Below, one piece after another: positions 17,148-24,627 of a stretch of DNA of 45,744 nucleotides. A program made the translations under genes and the position numbers. The DNA comes from Bacillota bacterium (lineage in GTDB: Bacteria; Bacillota_I; Bacilli_A; Acholeplasmatales; Acholeplasmataceae), in the NCBI GenBank assembly GCA_023431045.1, contig JAEYXZ010000094.1, forward strand, positions 1 through 45,744, written 5' to 3'. Under the pieces are notes generated by a model. It had not been told where the DNA came from, made no database searches, and saw only the letters and a list, made by a program, of their open reading frames with translations. The first letter of the stretch is position 1. Each line of letters starts with the position of its first letter.

Positions 17148-17705
17148 TTACTTTATAAATTCCAAAAGACCATTTTCATTTAAATTTTGGTCACAAACAT
17201 CAATTACATATCTTTCAAGTGTTTCTATATTGATTGCTGGGATAATGATTAAATATGCAAATTGATAGTTATATAATTTCTTTCTGTACTTCATTTTAGA
17301 TATATATTCTATTGTGTCATTTTTAGAATTAAATATGTGGGAATCTTGCTGTTTCACTTCAATATATATTAAGTTGTTTTGATCAGTTCTTCGTTCATGA
17401 ATAATAATGTCTGGTCTAAAGGTATCTCCGTTCGAATCAGTCTTTTTAGTATGATATAAATGTCGATTATATTCACAATCAATCGTATATCCACTAAAGA
17501 CATTGGACAATTCAAGATAAACAGATAAACGATGAGTGATTGCTTGCTCATGTATCATTCTAGATTTATATAATTTACCATTTTCATAATAACAAATAGT
17601 TTCGTTACTGTTTTCTTGAAAGATACTAAACCCTGGTTCATTAATAGTCTTGCGAAGACATTCAACAAGTATAGGTTTGTAGTCTTTCATGCTTGGTTTT
17701 TTCAT
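17148..17705 (-). CDS. PD-(D/E)XK nuclease-like protein (operon A, last gene)
   Basis: 185 aa. A predicted helix with Glu53/Glu65 is followed by FRPDIIIHE and IYIEVKQQ, giving Asp99, Glu116 and Lys118 in the PD...ExK order of the restriction-endonuclease fold. The ATG follows the lipoprotein stop by 15 bases and its site AAGGA overlaps that stop (TAAGGA), so it is the distal gene of the eight-gene operon. It may cut DNA or RNA, or may be a structural relative. No clear terminator is visible after it. I do not recognise a named family. Confidence 0.65.
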   Translation of the reverse strand: MKKPSMKDYKPILVECLRKTINEPGFSIFQENSNETICYYENGKLYKSRMIHEQAITHRLSVYLELSNVFSGYTIDCEYNRHLYHTKKTDSNGDTFRPDIIIHERRTDQNNLIYIEVKQQDSHIFNSKNDTIEYISKMKYRKKLYNYQFAYLIIIPAINIETLERYVIDVCDQNLNENGLLEFIK

Positions 17706-17720
17706 TTGAAAGTGTCCTTA

Positions 17721-20700
17721 TTAATTGATTTTATAACCCCAAATAACATCAATGTCTGCATCAAAATATCTCTCATTCCATCTTTCTTCCCATTCATCAG
17801 GTTTTGAGCTTACTTCTACATATATTGTTTGAACTTGACTATATTCAAAAGCACCATTTTCAATTCTTTTAATACCTTTATGTAAAACAACAGAAATCAA
17901 GTCCACATTGAATGCAAATGCTCTATATAGAATTGTTTGTACAGATTGAGAAACTGTATATTGAGATGTTCCCGCTAGATGTGGGAAACTGTATATAACG
18001 GTTTTTTGCTTATTGAAGAGTATCCCATTTGAGGATGAATAAAACATGTTTTGTTCGTCTACTGTATAATGCTTACCAGAAAATGTTTCGTGAATTAGTG
18101 TTACCGTTTTAGGTATAAAAATATCATCAGGTCCAGTACTAGGTAAAGAGAGTACCAACAATTGTGATTCCGGTTCAATGATAAATGATTCCATATTGTA
18201 ATTTCCAGTAAATGCACTAATTCCTATATAAAGAACACTATTTGGGATATGAATGGATTTTAATTGACTTGTACCTAAAAACGCTTTAGTTTCTATCAGA
18301 GTTAGTTGTGAATTTGCTTCAAAAGTGATATTTTCGATCACCGAAAACATAAATGCATGTTCCATAATTTTGATTACAGTATTTGGGATAAAAATAGATT
18401 TAATTGTTTGATTACCATAAAAAGCATTAGATAATATTTCAATAATCTCGTATCCAGGTATAGACAAAATAAGGTTTTCTACCGTAAGATTTTCTCCATT
18501 TACAACATAGGCTTTACCATTATTTGTTAGTGCATATTCAACTCCATCGATTTCTATGGTTTGATTAAAATCCCAGACTACAGATGTGTTAGAATTCCAA
18601 TTTTCATCCCATCCAGTTTGTCTATTACTTAACCTTGTATATATTACTTTTTTTCCGTTTTCGTGAGTTGATCCAAATATATCGTACCCCATTGTTGATA
18701 CACTTTCAGGTACAAAATATTTTTTAACTTTATCAGTGTTACTAAATGCTAAACTACCTATTGATGTCAATTTTGAATTTTCATCAAATGATACAGATAA
18801 CAAATTGACTAAATTAATGAAAGCTTCATTTCCAATAGACTCAATGGTGTTTGGAATCACTAGTTTCTCAATGTAAACATTATCCTTGAATGCTCTTTCT
18901 TCAATACGTTCAACCGGATATAGAACACCATTAATCAATACTTCATTTGGTATTGTTAATATAGAATCTTGTCCGTAATATTTATTTATAATCGCAAAAT
19001 TGTTTCCAATAATGTACTCAAATCCATCGATAATAAATGTGACATTTTCTGTTGGAATGATTAAATACCATGTTAAATGTTCATTTGGCATTATGAGTGG
19101 GAAAACAACAGGATCATTTCCCTCAATATCCCAAGAATAATATGAACCATCGGGGCCAGTTGTCGTCCCATCAGAAGTTAAATCTTGAGGTCTTCTATTA
19201 TCTAGATTACCTACGTAATATGCCTCGGTCAAAGAAGTTGGATTATATATTTTTCCACCAAATCCTTGTGTACTAATCTGGTTATTATCTTGATCAAATA
19301 TGAAAATATAGTTAAATGTTGATACATAAGTCCATTCTATACTAAAACTTATATCACTATCTATAAGTGTATAATTGTAAGGACTTTTATCGAAATTTGG
19401 TTGTATTCCGTCTATTGATAGATAAATCTGTGAAGCTTGGAGTTCGGCTTCAACGATCGGATAATCGAAGATTACTGCTGCTAAATCATTGAGTTGATTT
19501 GAGGTAAGTACAAATCTATTGAATGGAATAGAACTTTTCCACACAACACTATATTCTGCTATCTGTGCTGTACTTATTGGACCGTGATGTACTTCATGAT
19601 TATTAACCAATGTAATCAAATAAAACGGCTCTAACCAATCCAAAATTGAGTTAATATCTATTGATAAATTTAAACTTGAAATATAATTGGAACCACTTGT
19701 CATTACAGCAGTATTTATACCAATCAATTGTCCTTTAGTATTGAAAAGTGGACCACCACTATTTCCATGATAAAGATATGCCCCGTGAACTATATAATCA
19801 ACCTCGTTAATAGTTTGTTTAGTTTTCGAAATAAGTCCTGTTGATACCGTGTTGTTAAATATAACATCTAGAGGAGTACCAATAGCAATAACCGTTTGAT
19901 ATTTTTCAATTTCGACAGGTTTAGGCATTTGATATCGATATATGTCTGTGGTTTCGAAACGAAGTATAGCTAAATCTTTTGATTCATGTTCAATATAGAT
20001 TCTTGCATCATAATAAGTATTATTGTGAGTCAAAATTTGGACACTACTTGCGTCGTTAATGACATGTTTGTTCGTAATTACACGATAGTAACCCATATTA
20101 TCAAATTCATAGATTACTCCGCTACCTAAACTTATAATATTATCTAATTCATCATAAACCAGAATTGTTACGACTGATTCAATGACTTCATTAACAACAC
20201 TTTGAATATCTGAGTTGTATTCATCAAGAGTATAATCGTCTTGTACTGGTACACCAGTATCACTCTCACCAACCCACCAATTTCCATTTTGACCAATGTA
20301 TGGTGTTAATCCATTTTGTCCAGCCGGCCCCGTTAAGGTTGTTAGTTCAATTAAGTTTGTCCATGTCTCACCACCAACATACTGCCACTGAATATAACCA
20401 TCAGCGACCTGGAATAAGACTTCTTTACCATCAACGCCATCTGTACCGTTCGATCCATCAGCACCTGTTAATGTTGATAATGAGACTAAATTCGTCCAGG
20501 TTGTATCTCCGGTGTATTGCCACTGAATATAGCCATCCGATACTTGAAATAAAACTTCTTTACCATCCACACCATTGGTACCATTCGATCCATCGGCTCC
20601 TGTTAATGTTGATAATGAGACTAAATTCGTCCAGATTGTATCTCCGGTATACTGCCACTGGATGTAGCCATCCGATACTTGGAATAAGACTTCTTTACCG

Positions 20701-21158
20701 TCTGTGCCGTCTTCACCAGGTAGACCTTGCTCTCCTCTGATTGTTTCCAACCATTCATCGTAGGTCATATCGATAATCGTACCTTCTGATACACCAGTTG
20801 TATAAATGCTCATTAATAAAATAGATAATTCATCTGCTGTATCAGATAAACTTATCGTAATAGATACTTTATACCCTTCATATAATACTTCTATGGTTTG
20901 GTCTCCTGATACACTTAATTTTGCTAAATCAGAAGAACTAATCATAGATTCAGTAATGGTTACTTGTTGAGTTGCTCCATCACTGAAGGTTACCGTTAAA
21001 AAATAATCTTCAATATTGAAATCTATAATCTCATAAGAAGACTCCAACTGAGTGGTATCAAAACTCACATTGTCTATGGTTGGTACATCTTGATTATTAC
21101 ACCCCGAAATAAACAATAACATTAAAACACTAAATAGTACGATGGTTATTCTTTTCAT
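17721..21158 (-). CDS. surface lipoprotein: collagen-like repeats, trypsin-like serine protease, BspA-type LRRs (operon A)
   Basis: 1145 aa. Lipoprotein signal peptide with lipobox ISGC, Cys20. Then an Ig-like domain (about 28-110), three 45-residue repeats joined by collagen-like Gly-X-Y patches (about 143-290), a chymotrypsin/HtrA-like protease domain with His365 (NKHVI), Asp395 (KDLAIL) and Ser467 (GNSGGPL), a middle region, and a C-terminal array of BspA-type leucine-rich repeats (about 740-1120; e.g. LVIPNTIESIGNEAF). All catalytic residues are present. GGGAGG precedes the ATG, 16 bases after the radical SAM stop, so it appears co-transcribed with helicase and AAA+ genes. An exported protease here is unexpected; chance placement is possible. 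Confidence 0.85.
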   Translation of the reverse strand: MKRITIVLFSVLMLLFISGCNNQDVPTIDNVSFDTTQLESSYEIIDFNIEDYFLTVTFSDGATQQVTITESMISSSDLAKLSVSGDQTIEVLYEGYKVSITISLSDTADELSILLMSIYTTGVSEGTIIDMTYDEWLETIRGEQGLPGEDGTDGKEVLFQVSDGYIQWQYTGDTIWTNLVSLSTLTGADGSNGTNGVDGKEVLFQVSDGYIQWQYTGDTTWTNLVSLSTLTGADGSNGTDGVDGKEVLFQVADGYIQWQYVGGETWTNLIELTTLTGPAGQNGLTPYIGQNGNWWVGESDTGVPVQDDYTLDEYNSDIQSVVNEVIESVVTILVYDELDNIISLGSGVIYEFDNMGYYRVITNKHVINDASSVQILTHNNTYYDARIYIEHESKDLAILRFETTDIYRYQMPKPVEIEKYQTVIAIGTPLDVIFNNTVSTGLISKTKQTINEVDYIVHGAYLYHGNSGGPLFNTKGQLIGINTAVMTSGSNYISSLNLSIDINSILDWLEPFYLITLVNNHEVHHGPISTAQIAEYSVVWKSSIPFNRFVLTSNQLNDLAAVIFDYPIVEAELQASQIYLSIDGIQPNFDKSPYNYTLIDSDISFSIEWTYVSTFNYIFIFDQDNNQISTQGFGGKIYNPTSLTEAYYVGNLDNRRPQDLTSDGTTTGPDGSYYSWDIEGNDPVVFPLIMPNEHLTWYLIIPTENVTFIIDGFEYIIGNNFAIINKYYGQDSILTIPNEVLINGVLYPVERIEERAFKDNVYIEKLVIPNTIESIGNEAFINLVNLLSVSFDENSKLTSIGSLAFSNTDKVKKYFVPESVSTMGYDIFGSTHENGKKVIYTRLSNRQTGWDENWNSNTSVVWDFNQTIEIDGVEYALTNNGKAYVVNGENLTVENLILSIPGYEIIEILSNAFYGNQTIKSIFIPNTVIKIMEHAFMFSVIENITFEANSQLTLIETKAFLGTSQLKSIHIPNSVLYIGISAFTGNYNMESFIIEPESQLLVLSLPSTGPDDIFIPKTVTLIHETFSGKHYTVDEQNMFYSSSNGILFNKQKTVIYSFPHLAGTSQYTVSQSVQTILYRAFAFNVDLISVVLHKGIKRIENGAFEYSQVQTIYVEVSSKPDEWEERWNERYFDADIDVIWGYKIN
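20316..20724 (-). repeat. three in-frame 135-bp tandem repeats inside the lipoprotein gene
   Basis: The string (A/T)(C/T)TGCCACTG begins at 20381, 20516 and 20651, giving an exact 135-base (45-codon) period. Copies two and three differ at few positions; the first transcribed-last copy is more diverged. Units encode GKEVLFQVSDGYIQWQY, then WTNLVSLSTLTG and a Gly-X-Y patch. High similarity and in-frame length favour copy number change by recombination. Confidence 0.85.
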
Positions 21159-21174
21159 CTTTTCCTCCCATTAA

Positions 21175-21720
21175 TTATAAAATAACATCTCCTGTGATTA
21201 AAAAATCATTAGATACATTTACATCAACTTGAAAGCCTCTTTTTACATTGAACCAATCCATAGCATTGATATATCTGTTACTGACATGGTTAAATGTCTG
21301 ATTGGTAGACCCAACCAAGTTTCTTTCCTTATCTATCTTACTCTCAACAAATTGCCCATCAATTATTAAGTCTACTGACATGATTAATGGCAGTTTTAAA
21401 CTTTTAAATTTGTAACCTGTAAACAGAATCACTCCAAGTCCTAATTTTCTAAACTCATTTGATAGTTCTGATAAATGTTTTTGAAGTGTTGGTTCCCCGC
21501 CTAAAAATGTAATACCTTCAATAGCATTCTCTTCTTTTGATTTACTCGCAATTTCTACAAGTTCATTCAAAGTCATAATATGAGCTTGCTTCATCACTTG
21601 CAGTTCAGGATTACAACATCCAGGACAACCTATCGTACACCCTTGAAACCAAATTGCCATTCTTTTATGCGGACCTTCTGCTTCTGTACATAAATTGATT
21701 CTTGCCACATTAAACAACAT
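21175..21720 (-). CDS. NrdG/PflA-type radical SAM protein (operon A)
   Basis: 181 aa from ATG 21720. WFQGCTIGCPGCCNP carries the CxxxCxxC cluster motif (Cys28, Cys32, Cys35) for a 4Fe-4S cluster that cleaves SAM, and GITFLGGEP is the GGE SAM-binding motif. Size and layout match single-domain activases that install a glycyl radical (NrdG, PflA), yet no glycyl-radical enzyme is encoded in the window. A TTG at 21735 would overlap the AAA+ gene by 14 bases; the ATG two bases after that stop (TGA-G-ATG) gives the typical family N-terminus. The likely partner is the AAA+ ATPase just upstream. Substrate unknown. Confidence 0.85.
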   Translation of the reverse strand: MLFNVARINLCTEAEGPHKRMAIWFQGCTIGCPGCCNPELQVMKQAHIMTLNELVEIASKSKEENAIEGITFLGGEPTLQKHLSELSNEFRKLGLGVILFTGYKFKSLKLPLIMSVDLIIDGQFVESKIDKERNLVGSTNQTFNHVSNRYINAMDWFNVKRGFQVDVNVSNDFLITGDVIL

Positions 21721-21721
21721 C

Positions 21722-23545
21722 TCATTCGACTTCAAAACTAAATTCCAATCCTTTTTGATTTGTCTTAACTAATATTGATTGACCTTTAAGTGCGGCAAGT
21801 TCTTGTTTATTTTTAAATAAATACATAGCAAGTTCATCTAGCAATTTATCATTAATAGCATTTAGAATATCACGACCACCTTTGGTTATGTCTGCATCGC
21901 TTAGAATATAGTTTACAAACTTCAATTCATCTTCAAATACAAGATCAATGCGATATTTTTCCAATATACCCATTTGAATCGGTCTAAGTTTTGAGCGTGC
22001 AATCTTCACCATGAATTCTTTGTCTTGAATGAAGTTAAATGGCACGATATTGTTATATCCTATACGACCAAGAAGTTCTGGTCTTTTTATTTCATTGTCA
22101 AAATAGTTTTTAACAATTGTGATAAATTCTTTAGCAACTTCTTCATGATTAGATGAAGGTTTAACTTCACTTGCACCTAGGTTAGATGTGAATATAATAA
22201 TGCTCTCACTGAAATAGACCGTTTCACCTTTACTGTCAGTTAAACGTCCATCTTCTAGGATTTGTAAAAATATATCTAGGATTCTTGGATTAGGCTTGGC
22301 TGCTTTTTCAATTTCATCAAAAAGTATGACACTAAAAGGTTTTTCCTTAATGGCATTTGTCAATCTGCCACCTTCCTCATATCCTACATATCCTGGAGGT
22401 GCTCCAATTAATTTTTGATCGGAGTTGTCAGTCCCATATTCGCTCATATCAAAACGAATACATGCTTGATCGTCACCGAATAAGAATTGTGCTAAAGTTT
22501 TAGATAACTCTGTTTTACCTACCCCAGTAGGTCCAACGAAGAATAAGATTCCTTTAGGCATCGAACGACTTGATGATTTATGAAGACCAGTTAAACCCAT
22601 ATATGCTTTAACGATGATCTTTTCAATCTTTTCGATGGCTTCATCTTGACCAACTACGCGTTCTGATAGCTTTTTCTTGATGTTTTTAACATCGTTATAA
22701 TCCAGTTTTTCCCAGGGATTATCTTTTTCACCATATTTAAAGAGGTAAAAAAGCTTATTGAAGGTCATTTTACCTTCTTTTCTTGACAGTTTTGAAAGTT
22801 GAATTATCTCACGATTTGTGAAATCATCGAGCATATCAATATACTCGCTTTTCTTCTCACTCGTAAGCAGTGTCTCACCAGGTTTTAATTTGATGTCAAA
22901 AGCTGTTTCAATCTTAGAAAGCATATCTTCTCTCTCTAAACGATCAGGCTTTTGTAGGGTAATCGTTGTCACTTCTGGATTAGATTGGTAGAAAGAGATT
23001 GGAAACATCGATAATTTATTTGCAATTAGAATAACTACACTTCCGTTAGTATCTTCTGAAAGATAGTCAACTTTACGATCTTTGATAGCTTTTCCTAATA
23101 ATGTTAAATACTCTCTTTCATCATCCATCAATTGGTTATTATTACCAAATAGGTAATCTGCCCAATTTAACACAAAAGCTACTTTTCTTTTTGGATTAAT
23201 CATATTCTTGAAGACTAGATTAAAGATTTCTGCAGGTTTCTTAAATAGACCAGAACCTGTTTTTTTATCGTCTTCTTCATCTTCAAATTCATAAGTATCG
23301 CCTTTAACTTCAACATCATCAACGAGATCAAGTTTTGTCAAGTCGCCATCAACACCATCGACTCTATCCCAATAGATTACATCTTCATATGCCATATCTT
23401 TAAGCATATCCATTAAATACTCTTTTAGAGTGACAATGCGTTTTTTGTCATTTAAAAATACGTCTCCAACATTGCCTTCAATTACAACAGCTCTCTTAAT
23501 CCCAGTTTCTCGTTTGATTCGATTAAAACTCGTTTGAATTGACAT
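21722..23545 (-). CDS. ClpB/Hsp100-like AAA+ ATPase with one canonical ATPase module (operon A)
   Basis: 607 aa. The C-terminal half is a Clp D2-type module: KKLSERVVGQDEAIEKIEKI, Walker A GPTGVGKT with Lys344, DMSEY, LIGAPPGYVGYEEGG pore-type loop, Walker B ILFDEIEKA, TSNLGA sensor and an Arg of the LLGRI type. The N-terminal ~280 residues resemble a degenerate AAA domain: VVIEGNVGDVF stands where a Walker A would be, but no GKT. An acidic insert lies near residues 75-95. There is no ClpP-binding loop that I can see. AGGAGGGG precedes the ATG, 11 bases after the coiled-coil gene. Probably remodels proteins of this operon. Confidence 0.88.
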   Translation of the reverse strand: MSIQTSFNRIKRETGIKRAVVIEGNVGDVFLNDKKRIVTLKEYLMDMLKDMAYEDVIYWDRVDGVDGDLTKLDLVDDVEVKGDTYEFEDEEDDKKTGSGLFKKPAEIFNLVFKNMINPKRKVAFVLNWADYLFGNNNQLMDDEREYLTLLGKAIKDRKVDYLSEDTNGSVVILIANKLSMFPISFYQSNPEVTTITLQKPDRLEREDMLSKIETAFDIKLKPGETLLTSEKKSEYIDMLDDFTNREIIQLSKLSRKEGKMTFNKLFYLFKYGEKDNPWEKLDYNDVKNIKKKLSERVVGQDEAIEKIEKIIVKAYMGLTGLHKSSSRSMPKGILFFVGPTGVGKTELSKTLAQFLFGDDQACIRFDMSEYGTDNSDQKLIGAPPGYVGYEEGGRLTNAIKEKPFSVILFDEIEKAAKPNPRILDIFLQILEDGRLTDSKGETVYFSESIIIFTSNLGASEVKPSSNHEEVAKEFITIVKNYFDNEIKRPELLGRIGYNNIVPFNFIQDKEFMVKIARSKLRPIQMGILEKYRIDLVFEDELKFVNYILSDADITKGGRDILNAINDKLLDELAMYLFKNKQELAALKGQSILVKTNQKGLEFSFEVE

Positions 23546-23556
23546 AAATACCCCTC

Positions 23557-24627
23557 CTAATTCGTTCCCTTATTTTTATTAACTGTTTGATACTTCATCG
23601 ATTGATTTTTATCTGGATTACTCCAATTATCGACTTGTTTAACAACTTTAATATCATATATATCGGCCAAATCCTTCATGAAAGGCTCAATGTCTTTTTG
23701 ACACGCTTGACCTTCGTAGCCATCAAACTTATAGATAAATTTGCCGTCCAAATATATACGAAATTCCGCTCTTTCTCCACTAACCTTTTGAGCAATAAAT
23801 CTAACTTCGTTCTTCTCGCGGTCAATTTTAATATTCTTCTTGTCAACAATAAACCCTCGTGTTTCAACTGTCTTCATAATTACTTTCAAGGTTTCTTTGC
23901 GGACAGTCTCACCAATGATTTCTGACGTGGCCTTATTACGAATCGTTTCTACATCTGATATATTGTTAATTTTTGAAGAAGTGATGTCTTTAATAACTTG
24001 ATCATCGACTTTGGCATCTTTCAGCTCTTGTGTGATTTCCATCATGATATTGTCTTTATGTTTTTCAAGTGATGTTTCTAACTTTGCATCCAAACGTTTT
24101 TTTCCAAGTAATTGGAGTTCACTCCATGACTTGTTTGAGTTTTCTTTTTGCAATGCAACTTGATAGATACTTTCTCTTAACATGAAATCATCAATAGTCT
24201 CAAGTTTTTTTAAAATATCTTGACTAATACTGATAATACCTTGTGCTTGATTATTTAGCGTTTGTTGATGTCTATTTGTAGCATTGATAAGTTCATCATC
24301 GATTAAATCTTCCATCGCATTTAAGCGATATGAGGTTAAATTATCTACTATCTTTGATAAGTTATTCGCGTTATTTGCTATACTGGCATCTCTAGTTTTA
24401 GCATTTGCTTTGGAAATAATTTGATTGAGCTCAGCTGTAATATTTGCTTGTTCTTTTTTTAAAAACGATTCATAAGAACGAACTCTATCCGTGATAAGCA
24501 TACTAGCTTTATCTTTAATTCTTGCAAGTAGTTCATCAATTTTGCATAATTGTTTAAGCGCCTGTTCACATGTTGCTCTTGCTGCAATTGAAAGTGCTTC
24601 ATAATTTATTGTTGCTGCATGACTCAT
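23557..24627 (-). CDS. coiled-coil protein of unknown function (operon A)
   Basis: 356 aa, mostly alpha-helical and charged through residue 250, then a compact beta-rich segment around FIAQKVSGERAEFRIYLDGK and DGYEGQACQKDIEPFMKDL (about 275-330). No signal peptide, membrane segment or known motif. AAGGAGGTG precedes the ATG, which overlaps the 718-aa gene's stop by four bases (ATGA), so the two products are probably made in fixed ratio. It may be an adaptor or scaffold for the AAA+ ATPase; that is inference from position only. Confidence 0.75.
   Translation of the reverse strand: MSHAATINYEALSIAARATCEQALKQLCKIDELLARIKDKASMLITDRVRSYESFLKKEQANITAELNQIISKANAKTRDASIANNANNLSKIVDNLTSYRLNAMEDLIDDELINATNRHQQTLNNQAQGIISISQDILKKLETIDDFMLRESIYQVALQKENSNKSWSELQLLGKKRLDAKLETSLEKHKDNIMMEITQELKDAKVDDQVIKDITSSKINNISDVETIRNKATSEIIGETVRKETLKVIMKTVETRGFIVDKKNIKIDREKNEVRFIAQKVSGERAEFRIYLDGKFIYKFDGYEGQACQKDIEPFMKDLADIYDIKVVKQVDNWSNPDKNQSMKYQTVNKNKGTN

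Noticed and set aside
16987..17265. Plus-strand open frame of 92 codons
   Set aside because: No Shine-Dalgarno site; runs antisense into the nuclease-like gene and through the IS-like end.
20316..20724. Possible CRISPR array
   Set aside because: The 135-base units are in-frame coding repeats without unique spacers; no cas genes are in the window.
20300..20740. Plus-strand open frame of 146 codons
   Set aside because: It is the antisense of the tandem-repeat region of the lipoprotein gene; the open frame is a by-product of the repeats.
21722..23545. Housekeeping ClpB or ClpC
   Set aside because: Only one intact ATPase module, no Clp N-terminal repeats, and tight coupling to a radical SAM gene argue against a housekeeping chaperone.
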